A stretch of 44,929 bases of DNA from contig CADWAF010002009.1 of the NCBI GenBank assembly GCA_902984215.1, positions 1-44,929 of the forward strand, given 5' to 3'. This document shows, one piece after another, positions 19,185 through 29,425 of this stretch. The notes under the pieces were generated by a model that saw nothing but the letters and a program-made list of their open reading frames with translations, did not search any database and was not told where the DNA came from. A program made the translations under genes and the position numbers. The stretch's first letter is position 1; every line of letters begins with the position of its first letter. This DNA comes from Willaertia magna (Eukaryota; Heterolobosea; Eutetramitea; Acrasida; Naegleriidae).

Positions 19185-20557
19185 CTATAATTTACTGTGA
19201 CGAAAAGAGGAAGAATGTGATTCTACTTGTTGTGAATGTAAATCCTTACAATAACAACCAATTAATGCATTCAAATTTTTCATACTTGGAACATAGAAAT
19301 ATCCACCAAATAGATTGTTTGATACTTTCATTAAGAAATCATTATGTCCTTCTTGTGTAGCATATTTTCCTTTACCTACCATTGATTCTAACATGTCAGT
19401 ATATTTTTGAGTTGAAGAACTATATGAAAAAAAGTATAGTCCATTCTCCTTTACATTTCCATAAGTCATACTTTGCCTTACAATCTCTAATTCTTCTTTT
19501 GTTTCAGGATTTTCTAATGAAACCCTTCCAACATGTGATGTTTCTAATTTATTTTCATCCTCTATACTTTCTTTTTTGCTTCTTCCAATAATCGATTCTT
19601 GTTCTTCAATGGACAATGAATGAAACCACCTTAAATTTTTATGTACCCATTTCTGAGCTAATATAAAACTATCTCCTTCTTTTGTTAAGGCTGCTTCCAT
19701 CTTTTCTTCTAAAGTTGGAGGATTTTCAGTACCATCTTGTTGTAATTAATAGTTTATGTAATTGAAATAATTTTTTTAAATACTTTACCTTCAAATCCAG
19801 TTATATCTCTTCCAATTCCCTTCTCACTATCTTTTTGATGAACAAAACCAAATGTTTCATCTAAAATTCTCTTAACGTATTTTGCCATTATAAAACAATT
19901 TTCGTTCATATTCTTCATTTTGTCAATATGTTTGTTCATATGACTATGAAGATGATGATGTTTTAAATGTTTCATTTTCTTTGCTTTTTTTGAGAGTTGA
20001 CCTTTACAAAAATATCCAAAAGGATTTGCTAAATAGTAAGAATTAAAGAATGAATAGGCTGCAATAAAACAATGGTCCATATAATTACTTTTAATGTGTA
20101 AAATTATATCATTGTTTTCTAATTTTGGAAAAGAACCAAACATTCCTCTCAATTCACTTGGATAATTTGTAAACTCATTATTTTTAATGTAATTAGAAAT
20201 TATTTGTAAAATTCCATCTTTTTCAAATTCTGGAAAATCTTGTAATATATTTTCTATAAAATACTTTCCAAATCCAATTGTTGAAATAACTTCAATTTCT
20301 TTATTTTTAAATAATTCATCATTTTCTTCGTCTTTAGTTAAGGTTTGTTCTCTACCAGAAGTAAATGTTGGATTATTAAGTTCAATAGAAGAAGAATTAA
20401 ATGTATTAAATTGTTTTAAAAATTTTAAACAATGAATTAAAATATTCTTTTTAATTTCTTTATCATAAAAACAATTATTTTGAAGTTCGATTATTATAAA
20501 ACAAGAATAATTTAATAGTGGAGAAAGAATGGCAGGTTGAGAATCAAGTTGACTCAT
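19185..20557 (-). CDS. DyP-type haem peroxidase (YfeX class) with C-terminal SKL
   Basis: Exons 20557-19789 and 19735-19185 around a 53-bp intron give 439 residues. The splice rebuilds the family signature GFEDGTENP, with Asp257 the catalytic distal acid. The proximal haem ligand is His324 in ETSHVGRV, and the distal Arg is Arg343 in EIVRQSMTYG; the surrounding sequence closely follows the bacterial YfeX class (IIGR, then H.xRV, IVRQS.pYG, GLYFF.Y, GGYFYVPS). DyP enzymes oxidise dyes and other donors with hydrogen peroxide. The last three residues are SKL, the canonical PTS1 peroxisomal signal, so a peroxisomal location is likely. The N-terminal ferredoxin-like half carries a His/Lys-rich insert (about 195-215). 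The gene is two genes away from Fe-SOD. Confidence 0.94.
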
Positions 20558-20760
20558 TATTTTTTAACACAAACACTTCCGGTACTTTGGAAAATTCAAG
20601 GATAAACATTATTCTTCCTAAATGCAACCCGTTGGCCGTTTCTATACTTTGTAAAGTACTATTAATATCATCTAATGCAGTAGAAGAAACAAATACTGCT
20701 AAACGGACCATATCGGAACGGAAGAGGCATCACGTCTCCTGCCAAATAATTTACAAAAAA

Positions 20761-21288
20761 ATGATCATAGAAGAACATAATATTAGAATATTTCAATTCG
20801 TTGCTGCTATTATTTTTCTTTGTGTTGGTCTAATTGAATGTATAGAAGATGTATTATTTACTGTTGATGCATCTGATTTATTCCCAAAATTCCACGCAAT
20901 TCATTGGGCATCTGTTATTTTAAATTATTGTTTTACAGGTTCAACATTACTTTGTGGGATTGTTGGTATTACTTCAGTTTTCATTTCCGATATAAAAGAT
21001 CCAAAATATAAATTAACTAGTTTTATTTGTTGGATTGTCACAATGGTTTTATCATTGGCTTTGGCATTAGCTAATGCTGGTATAGTTATTTATTTAATTA
21101 ATTTAACAAATCAAATCAAAGATTTAAGTTTTCATTTAAGTTTCATCTTTACTTTAACTTTTCAAGGTTGTTTTTGTATTTTTTGTGTAATAATTTTAAG
21201 TGTTGTAATGTTTATAGAACTGCCACTTATGTGTTCCATTGCAAAGGTGAAAAGCAAGGAATATCAAGTGATGGTAAATGTAGAATAA
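20761..21288 (+). CDS. Four-transmembrane protein, unknown function
   Basis: Single exon, 175 residues. The frame is open further upstream, but that part overlaps the divergent DyP gene and lacks membrane character, so ATG 20761 (after ACAAAAAA) is chosen. Four hydrophobic segments lie at about 11-33, 44-72, 83-107 and 121-151 (FQFVAAIIFLCVGLIE, WASVILNYCFTGSTLLCGIVG, WIVTMVLSLALALANAGIVIY, and CFCIFCVIILSVVMFI). The topology resembles tetraspanin- or MARVEL-like proteins, but the CCG signature of tetraspanins is missing. It shares a roughly 200-bp promoter region with DyP. Confidence 0.7.
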   Translation: MIIEEHNIRIFQFVAAIIFLCVGLIECIEDVLFTVDASDLFPKFHAIHWASVILNYCFTGSTLLCGIVGITSVFISDIKDPKYKLTSFICWIVTMVLSLALALANAGIVIYLINLTNQIKDLSFHLSFIFTLTFQGCFCIFCVIILSVVMFIELPLMCSIAKVKSKEYQVMVNVE

Positions 21289-21340
21289 ATAAATTGTGTA
21301 AATTACAATATTTATTTTAAAGATTTGAATATTTAGCTAG

Positions 21341-21931
21341 TTATAAAAGACGGCTTTCTGCTAATTGCCAGTTAACAACATTCCAGAAATGATCCATGTA
21401 AGAAGCCTTATTATTTCTATAATCAATATAGAATGCATGTTCCCAAACATCACAAGTTAAAAGTGGATATAAATTATCAGTTAATGGATTTGCACCATCA
21501 TGTGTAGAAACAACTTTAACGTCATTTGTGTCCTTTTCTCTAACTAACCAAACCCAACCAGAACCAAAATGGTTAACAGCTTGAGCATTGAATTCAGCCT
21601 TGAATTTATCGAAAGATCCATAAGTCTTATTGATTGCTTCAGCTAATTTACCGGTTGGTTGACCACCACCATTTGGTGATAAGGATTGCCAATAGAAATT
21701 ATGGTTCCATACTTGAGCAGCTAAGTTGAAAGCCTTTCCCTTAAAGTTTAAGAGAATTTCTTCAACAGTCTTTCCTTGTAATGCAGTTTCAGTTTGAGAA
21801 AGTTCATTTAATTTAGTTGCATATCCTTTATGATGTTTTTCATAATGGAATTCAATTGTTTCTTGGGAAATATGTGGTGCTAAAGCATCTTTTGCATATG
21901 GAAGAGGGATAACTTGATCAAGGAAAGACAT
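21341..21931 (-). CDS. SOD: Iron superoxide dismutase
   Basis: Single exon, 196 residues, a standard length for Fe-SOD. It converts superoxide to oxygen and hydrogen peroxide. The metal ligands are visible: His29, His77 (VWNHNFYW), Asp161 and His165 (DVWEHAFYIDY). AAQVWNHNFYWQSL and the HFGSGWVWLV stretch are Fe-type rather than Mn-type. There is no presequence before MSFLDQVIPLPYAKDAL, so it is likely cytosolic. It lies downstream of, and convergent with, the 4-TM gene. Confidence 0.96.
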   Translation of the reverse strand: MSFLDQVIPLPYAKDALAPHISQETIEFHYEKHHKGYATKLNELSQTETALQGKTVEEILLNFKGKAFNLAAQVWNHNFYWQSLSPNGGGQPTGKLAEAINKTYGSFDKFKAEFNAQAVNHFGSGWVWLVREKDTNDVKVVSTHDGANPLTDNLYPLLTCDVWEHAFYIDYRNNKASYMDHFWNVVNWQLAESRLL

Positions 21932-22381
21932 TTTTTATTTTTTTTTTGTGATTTTGTGTGTTTTTTAATCGGAAATATTAAGCTATTTATTTTTATTTAA
22001 AACAACGCAATTCATCTTCCATAAGAAAGGACTAATAATGGATTCTTGTTGGTTAAAGCGTTTTGGTTTTGAAACTGCTGTCTCCTGTGACTAGTTTTTC
22101 ATCAAACAAATGCATTCTCTTTTTGTGTGTATAGCCACACATTAATTGTAGATCAAAGTAGAATCTACAAAAAGTTTCATTGAATCCATACTACCAAAAT
22201 CTTTAGTAACTCCATAGTTATGTAATACGCTCCATTCCTGCAGGTGGGGTAATGAGGTTAACAAAAGGAAATAATTACAAAACAATTCTGTAAATAACTT
22301 TTTTGAGATATTCTTTGAGTATCCCAACAACTATAGATGGACCTAACCATCAGTTAAGGTTTATATTAAAAAATTTTAAAA
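21932..22381. other. 450-bp divergent intergenic region between Fe-SOD and PPi-PEPCK
   Basis: Contains the promoters of the Fe-SOD (-) and the PPi-PEPCK candidate (+). The outer parts are A/T-rich. The centre (about 22140-22330) is less A/T-rich than the flanks and holds a 62-codon minus frame with no recognisable relatives, preceded by CTGCAG that would work as a splice acceptor. A short imperfect stem (GTGTG...CACAC) sits at about 22126-22140. No RNA gene is seen. Confidence 0.45.
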
Positions 22382-25300
22382 ATGGCTTCAATAAGTTGTT
22401 ACCTTACTTCACAACAAGAAAAAAAACTTAATAATAATAATAGTATGAGTTCTGCAAGTTGTTTACACTCTGAAAAGGATTTTAATGAAACTATTGGTTA
22501 TTATACAGATCAAAGTAGATGGGAAGAAGATCAAAAAACTTTAAAACAATATGCTAACTTGAAATTATCTGCTTCTGGTAAGTCAACATTTTTTGTTGTT
22601 TGGCCATTTGTAACCATAATGACCATAACCAACAATCACAACAACTGTTAACGAATGTCATTGTTAAATAATTATAACAAATAGGACTCCCTGTATTTGG
22701 TAAGGTTGAAAAGTTATTACAAATAGCAAATCCATTGTTAGGAGCATACAAAGAACACTCTAGATTACTCTCCGATTATCTTTGTCCAGTTGATCAACGT
22801 ATTCAACAATTTATTAATTCCTATTGTGGAGATCTCTTACCTCAATTCGGTGATAAAGTAAGATTACCATCTAATTGTTTAGAATTAGATAGACATGGAT
22901 TAGGACGTTTACTTTCATTACCAGGAAATGGTGATTCATTTGAAAGTGAATTCGTCTGTAGTTATAGAATAAAACAAGGTGTGTTACACAACCCTGTAAA
23001 TGATCGTCGTACAACACAAGGTAGTTTCCACATTGCTTGTGAAGGATTACCTATCCCTGCTGATAAGAAAGCAATTCCTAAATTAGTTTGGGCAAATTTA
23101 TTGTCACATGCTTTAAATCCACCAGATTCCTTAAAACTTTTACCTTATACAAGTAGTCAAGAAGAAAAAGCAAAATGTTGGGTTGCTTTATTATTAAGAC
23201 CATTAATTTGTCCTGAAGTACCAGGTGTTTGTGAAGAAAAGAGAATGGAATGTAGATTCTTTGCTCCTGCCTCTTTAGTTTCAAATTTAGATTTTGTTGA
23301 AAGTATCTTTGGTAATGCTGGTATGTCTTATTACACTGTCAATGATAGTGGATTAGATGTTAGAAATTGGTCAGGTCATACTGGTTGTGTTATTTTAGCC
23401 CCACATTTATTAAAATTAACAAAGAAAGAATTAGGTTTACCACATGTAAGTGAAGCAACAGAAAGACAAAAGAAAGATGGAATGTGTTGGGAAAAGGAAA
23501 GTGATTTATATAATGAAGGAGAAGCATTTAAGATTACTGCAAGAACTAATAGTGGAACTATTTTAACTATTATTGCTGATAATTATTTTGGTTATTGTAA
23601 GAAAGAAGTTAAATCACAAATTACTTATGCATGTAATTTATTTGGAAATTGTGAAGAAGAACACTCTGGTGGTGCAATTGCTTTCCCAGCTTATTATTTA
23701 GGTGATACTTTTAGATTATTAGATTTTCATATTGATGAAGGTTATACTTTTAAGAAAATGTATGAAACTAACAAACATTTAATGACATTAGTTGATAAAG
23801 AAGGTTATGCTATTGATAATACTTATAGTGATGTTTATTATGTTCCAGAAGATGCTTACTTTACATTACATGGTCAAAACATTTCTTGGACACATCCAAA
23901 TACAAAAGAAAAGGTTTCTATCCATTTAAGACCAGGTTTTACTTATATCTTACCTTCAGGATATCGTGTAGAAATGATTCATGAAAAATCAGGTTGGTCT
24001 TTAATAGGTACTACTGCTATTGGAACTTATTGTCACAAACCATGTACTGTATCAGGTGGTGGTAAAAGTGAAATATCTAAATCAATTGCAGATGCAATTA
24101 TTACTGGACCTGTTGTAGTTGCTGATTTCCTTAGAGATTTAGAAAAAGTTGATGAATTAATATCAAAGGATTATAGTGATAGATTTAAGGATAAATCAAC
24201 TAAAGATACACGTAAAGTTTTAAGTAGTGAACGTTCATTAGGTAGTGTTGTTAAATTATTAACACCAAGTGATTTATACACTGATGATTATAATAATTGG
24301 TTAAAATCATTACCTCCTTACATTAGACAATTAGTTTTTATTGTAAAGAATTTATATAGAGAAGATTGGGGTGGAAATTGGAAAGATAAATTTAATGTTG
24401 ATTTAGTAAATGGTACATTTGGTAATTCCTTAAAGTATAAAGATGAAAACTTAGTAAATCACTTTATGCGTATTGGTTTTTATAATAACTCATGGCGTAC
24501 TTTTGAATTAAGAAAGGATTTCACTCCAGCTTTCAAAATTCAAACTGAAGATGATATGACAGCATCTGTAGTTGTACCAACAAAGAAATTAGAAGGAAAA
24601 GTTAGAGAAAGGTATCAAAATAATGTTTCTGTAAAGATTTCAAGAAATACTGAACATCGTTTATTCCAACGTCCTGATGATTGTGTTATTAGAGGTTATG
24701 ATAAGAGATGTGAATTAGATTTATCAACACCAAATACTTTTATATGTAATTTTGAACCACTTAATCATCAACAAATTAAAGAAATTGTAGATGATTCTAT
24801 TCACTTCCATCAATATACTAAACCAATGAGAGAATTCTTAGAAGAATATGCTAAACAAGGAGTTCCTTCATTCTGTGTTGCCTCATCAAACACTAGAGTT
24901 GTCAATAATCAAAGATCTAAAAATCCAAGATATTTACAAAATGCAGAAGATCTTATTAATCCAAGAAAGTATTATTTAGCAGATGTTGCAACACGTTTAC
25001 ATCAAGAAATTCAAAAGGATGGTTGTGTTATTCATCCAATTGATGGTCTTATTTCAGGTAGAAGAAACAATCCTGAAAGTAAGGGTGTTCCTCCTTTATG
25101 TTGTCACTCACCAATTCATTATCTTGAATTACCTGAATTATTTATGGAATACATTAGTTCTTTAACTGGTAAATCAGCAAGTACCACTGCTACAACTATT
25201 GGTTCTGAAGGTGCATTAACTAAAGGTCCATTCTGTCCAATCTTATCTATTACTGAGCTTAATACAGTATTAGTTTCATTACTTTTAACTGGTCATGCTG

Positions 25301-26058
25301 GTTTTGTGTCAAGTGCTGGAGTATTAGGTCCTAACTATCGTGTAGATCATGATGTTTCATTATTAATTCCTGAATTGTGGAGTAGAATGAAACCTGAAGA
25401 ACGTGATCCAAAGTATTTAATTGAAAATGATTATTTAGAAAAAGTGGATGACTTTGAATATCAAGGTAAAACTGTTTTAGGAAGTAGATTAGGTTATAGA
25501 ATTACACAAAGATTTGTAAAATCATTCTTTGGAAGATTATTTACTAATCCAGGTACAATCTTTACTGATGACATGTTACAATTAGAGAAACAAGATTTAA
25601 AGGCATTTGCTGATTCAATTAATACTATTGTTGAATCTCATAAAACAGTAGCATCTGATTACTTTATTGATGGTTCTGTTGAAGGAGCATGTCCACCATT
25701 AAAAGCAGTATTACATTGTATGGTTCATGGTCATTACAATGGAAAGAGTATTAATGATCCAGAAATTAGACAAATGTTTACAAAGGAACATTTATTAGAA
25801 AGTGATTGGTATAAAGAAAGATTACAAACACGTCAAAAGGTACTTATTAACCATTGGAAGAAGTTAGAAGATTATTTAGAACAATTTGAAAAGAATAATC
25901 ATTACAAAGATTTAATTACTATTTTAGATATTGAAGGAAGAAGGAAATATGTACAAGAACAATTAGCAATTGTTTCAAAGGAAAATTATTGGCAAGAATT
26001 AGTTGGTTTCTTAGGAACTGATCCATACTTATACAAGGATGTTAAACAAACATTGTAA
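22382..26058 (+). CDS. Probable PPi-type phosphoenolpyruvate carboxykinase
   Basis: Exons 22382-22577 and 22685-26058 around a 107-bp intron (22578-22684) give 1189 residues. That size, about twice ATP- or GTP-PEPCK, is the range of the pyrophosphate-dependent PEPCK known from Entamoeba and Propionibacterium. The reaction is PEP + CO2 + Pi giving oxaloacetate + PPi. Motifs I use are WSGHTGCVILAPHLLKL, HSGGAIAFPAYYLGDTF, and a Gly-rich loop SGGGKSEISKSI near residue 523 that resembles a kinase loop. No signal peptide is seen, so it is probably cytosolic. The identification is by recall of the family's size and motifs and not by alignment, so I hold it at moderate confidence. Codon use is clean and highly biased, as in a strongly expressed gene. 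Confidence 0.7.
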
Positions 26059-26177
26059 ATAAATTATTAATATTGAATTTATTACAACAAGATTGTTTTA
26101 AAGAAAACTGAATTTTGAATGGTAACTTTTGCGTGTTACGTTTCAAAAAACAGGAAAATTGGCAAAAGCGTTAAAAA

Positions 26178-26188
26178 GGGCGCCAAAT
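26178..26188 (-). promoter_or_regulatory. E2F-like site upstream of the F-box-like gene
   Basis: GGGCGCCAAAT, which on the other strand reads ATTTGGCGCCC, a textbook E2F-type sequence, 38 bp before the ATG at 26226. Functional use is inferred. Confidence 0.3.
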
Positions 26189-26225
26189 TAATTTTGTTGA
26201 TTCATTATCAAACAACAAAAAAAGA

Positions 26226-27893
26226 ATGAAAAGAACTTTGAATGATTTTGCAAGTGATTTAACAACAAATGGTTCGGAAATCAAACAATTAAAAACAACA
26301 AATAAATCACAAAATTTAAACTGGTTAGATGCAAATACACTCTCTATTGTTACCTCTTTTTTATCACTAAATTCTCAATTACAATTACGTTTAGTTTCAA
26401 CAAGTTTTAATGAATTATTACTTGAAAGTTCAACTATTATAAAGATAATATTTGATTTTAAAAACTATTGGAATAACACAATTTGTAAAGATGAAAGTTT
26501 ATTTAAATTAAAAAAAGAAAATGATATTTATGGAGAAATTACAATCAAACCTTATTTACAATGGATATTTGGTGCTCAATTAAGATGTAATGGAATTATT
26601 GAAAATCAAAATATTTTAACAAAGAAAAATCAATCATTTAATGATAATGAATTAAAATTGTTTAAAGATGGAATTGTTGAAATAATGGAATGTATAAATG
26701 GAAGTGGTGTTTGTTCTGGTACTGTTGGTTCACTTTCAAAGTTAAAATGGAATTTAAGAGATAAAAACAAATCAATTACATTTATTCAACATTTTATTAA
26801 GGGATATAATTCAAGAGAAGATCAAAGTGATTACAGATATGTTTTAGGTTTCTATGAAGATGATAATGATAAAGAACTTGATTGTTTAATTGATGTTTTA
26901 TATTATAGAGTAGAAAGTGTACAAGATTTAGAAGAAGTAATTGTAAATACTAAATTATTAGAAACTATAAGAACTAAATATTGTAATCAATTAGAAACAA
27001 ATAATTTACAAGAATTTTTAACTTTTTTAATGAAAAATGCTAAATGTCAACAAATGGTCAATTCAGTAATGGATGGCATAACTCATTGCTATTCTAAACT
27101 AGAAACTGGTAGATATCCATTCCCAAAAGTAATTTCAGAAAATATTAAAAGAGGAGTAAATGAAATAAATACATTTATAGAGAATGTGAATTTAAAGAAA
27201 TATGAATATTCAGCATTACAACATGTAATTCATTTAATGAAATCAATTGCAACAAACACAGATGCAAAATATGTAAAATATGGTAGTGAAGCTGAAGATT
27301 ATGCCTTTATACAATTACCACCTGAAAATGTTATTGAACAAGTAAAAAAACAATTGAAATGTATGAGTGCACCTCATGGAGACACCTCTGCTAGTTTTAC
27401 TATTATTGAATATTGTAATGAAAACAAGGATATTGGTGAAGCAATATTTCATTTAACTAATACTGATAAATTAATTAGAGTAAAACATATTTTATCTTTT
27501 GTATCCCTTTACGGTGGATATGTTTCACAAATGGTTTTATTTTATAAAGAATTAAATAACAATGAACCATTTAAATGTTTTTATGTTGAGGGAGATTTAA
27601 ATCAATTAGGAGATATAGGGGAAGAAGAAGAAATGGATGAAGAAAGAGAGGATGAAGAAAGTGTTAATACGAAGAAAGAAGCATTTCCAACATACACAGC
27701 CGAAGAAAGTGTAGAAACAATTAAGGAAATGTTTGGATTGGATAAAACAGTTAGTGATAAAGAATTTGTACTTTCCTTACTCTTCGTTATCAAAATTCAT
27801 AGAATTAAATATTGTGCAGAACGTGGTATTGTAATTGACCAAGACATGACTAGTGATTGTATGGAATTCTTTGGAGAATATCGTTCTCTTTAA
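26226..27893 (+). CDS. F-box-like protein, unknown function
   Basis: Single exon, 555 residues. An F-box-like segment at about 33-70 reads WLDANTLSIVTSFLSLNSQLQLRLVSTSFNELL, with the expected Leu/Val spacing of a motif that binds Skp1. The rest is mixed alpha/beta with no repeat or domain I recognise (for example IECINGSGVCSGTVGSLSKLKW-like region, then CAERGIVIDQDM). An acidic low-complexity stretch (EEEEMDEEREDEESV) lies near residue 465. If the F-box is real the remainder would be the substrate-binding part of an SCF ligase. Its stop is 16 bp from the convergent COQ6 stop. Confidence 0.72.
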   Translation: MKRTLNDFASDLTTNGSEIKQLKTTNKSQNLNWLDANTLSIVTSFLSLNSQLQLRLVSTSFNELLLESSTIIKIIFDFKNYWNNTICKDESLFKLKKENDIYGEITIKPYLQWIFGAQLRCNGIIENQNILTKKNQSFNDNELKLFKDGIVEIMECINGSGVCSGTVGSLSKLKWNLRDKNKSITFIQHFIKGYNSREDQSDYRYVLGFYEDDNDKELDCLIDVLYYRVESVQDLEEVIVNTKLLETIRTKYCNQLETNNLQEFLTFLMKNAKCQQMVNSVMDGITHCYSKLETGRYPFPKVISENIKRGVNEINTFIENVNLKKYEYSALQHVIHLMKSIATNTDAKYVKYGSEAEDYAFIQLPPENVIEQVKKQLKCMSAPHGDTSASFTIIEYCNENKDIGEAIFHLTNTDKLIRVKHILSFVSLYGGYVSQMVLFYKELNNNEPFKCFYVEGDLNQLGDIGEEEEMDEEREDEESVNTKKEAFPTYTAEESVETIKEMFGLDKTVSDKEFVLSLLFVIKIHRIKYCAERGIVIDQDMTSDCMEFFGEYRSL

Positions 27894-27909
27894 TAATTAC
27901 AATAATAAA

Positions 27910-29364
27910 TTAATTATCAAACATTTGAGAGAAATCAACATCTTCTGCCATTGCTGTGCCAATAATAGCTTGTTTTAAATTTAAAGGATTTGTATTTAAA
28001 ACTTCCATTCCAATTAAACGTAATAATTTAGGTAAGGCAATATCTTTTGCAAAATCAGGTAAATAATTTTCAGCTTCAAAAATCATTTTAATTGCATCCA
28101 AACCATTTAAATACATTTCATTTCTTTGATATTGAACTCTTTCATATTCAGATTTTAAAATTGTATAATCATTAATTGAAGAACCAGTTTTTAAACATTG
28201 TTGGATAGCTTTAACTAATTGAATAACATCAACTAATCCCATATTAACACCCTGTCCAGCCATTGGATGACAACAATGAGCTGCATCACCAACTAAAGCT
28301 ACACCATTAGGTAAAACATATTCTGAAACATGTAATCTTTGTAAAGGAAAACTTCCAATTGGAAAATAATTATAATTCTCTTTAACTTTTGGTACAATCT
28401 TTAATTTACTAAATATTTCATTCATTTTTTGTAAAACTTCTTTTTGTTTTCCATTTTTATATAAATTTTCATATTCTATACAACGTGATGGTTCAGTTGA
28501 CCAAATAATATTTCTAACATTTTCTTTTTTAGTTGGTAACATTGCAATAGGTCCATCTTTTAAGAATTGTTGATAACAAAACACTTCATTTCCTTCACCT
28601 TCTACTTCCACATTTGTAACTAAAGCTCTTTGTTTAAATTTTTTAGAGTAAAATGGAATATTACAACTGTTTCTTACAAATGAGTTTGCACCATCAGCAG
28701 CAATAATTAAATCACATGTAATTTCATCTTTTACTTTTTCACCATTTTCATTAGTTATTTCTAAATTTAATTTTTTTAAATTATTATTAGATATTCCTTT
28801 AAGCTCAGTATTATCAAATAAAGTAATACTTTCTTGTTTTTTAGCAATCTCTAATAAATTTAGAACAACATCATTATTATCTACCATCGCTCCAATTGTT
28901 GAATTATTTTTTGTACTTTTAGAAATAGATACTCCTTGACGAATCATTGTTTCATTAATTGATTTAAATAAATTCTTTAAAGGTTCTTTTATATTAATAA
29001 AATTACTTAATAAATTATTAGATGGTAAAATTGACGGAAATTCTAAATTTTCAATTTCATTTTCATTTAAATCTAAATTTAAGAAATTTCCAGATTGATC
29101 CCAAACTTTCATTCCTTTATACTGAACCATCGGAATAGAATGAAATTCATTCTTTTGAAGATTTTCTAAAAGTTTTATTGAAATTGGTGTTAATGCACTA
29201 GTTCTTATACCTAAATTTTTATTTTTATTGATCATTGGATTGAATGGATTAATAAGTGCAATACTTAAATGTTTCGTGTAATTACTCTTTGCTAAAGCAT
29301 TGGCAAGCGCATTGCCGACCATTCCTCCACCAACAACAGCAACTTGAAAATGTTTTAAAGGCAT
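27910..29364 (-). CDS. COQ6: Ubiquinone biosynthesis monooxygenase COQ6
   Basis: Single exon, 484 residues, the normal COQ6 length. COQ6 is the flavin monooxygenase that hydroxylates C5 of the coenzyme Q ring. Three family motifs are visible: the FAD-binding GGGMVG at 12-17 near the N-terminus, the DG motif (LIIAADGANSFVRN), and the GD motif (ALVGDAAHCCHPMAGQGVNMG). LGIRTSALTPISIKLL is also typical. Known COQ6 proteins carry a mitochondrial presequence, but here the Rossmann fold starts at residue 6 and there is no upstream in-frame start or room for an exon in the 61 bp before the next gene. Internal targeting or a missed exon would be needed. Confidence 0.93.
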   Translation of the reverse strand: MPLKHFQVAVVGGGMVGNALANALAKSNYTKHLSIALINPFNPMINKNKNLGIRTSALTPISIKLLENLQKNEFHSIPMVQYKGMKVWDQSGNFLNLDLNENEIENLEFPSILPSNNLLSNFINIKEPLKNLFKSINETMIRQGVSISKSTKNNSTIGAMVDNNDVVLNLLEIAKKQESITLFDNTELKGISNNNLKKLNLEITNENGEKVKDEITCDLIIAADGANSFVRNSCNIPFYSKKFKQRALVTNVEVEGEGNEVFCYQQFLKDGPIAMLPTKKENVRNIIWSTEPSRCIEYENLYKNGKQKEVLQKMNEIFSKLKIVPKVKENYNYFPIGSFPLQRLHVSEYVLPNGVALVGDAAHCCHPMAGQGVNMGLVDVIQLVKAIQQCLKTGSSINDYTILKSEYERVQYQRNEMYLNGLDAIKMIFEAENYLPDFAKDIALPKLLRLIGMEVLNTNPLNLKQAIIGTAMAEDVDFSQMFDN

Positions 29365-29425
29365 TTTTAAAAAAATACTAACAAGGCTATTTTCTATGAC
29401 TTGGTTTTTTATTAAAGTTTAAATT

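Noticed and set aside
20518..20760. Upstream extension of the 4-TM gene frame
   Set aside because: Overlaps the DyP start, has non-membrane composition, and ATG 20761 has the A-rich context seen at other starts.
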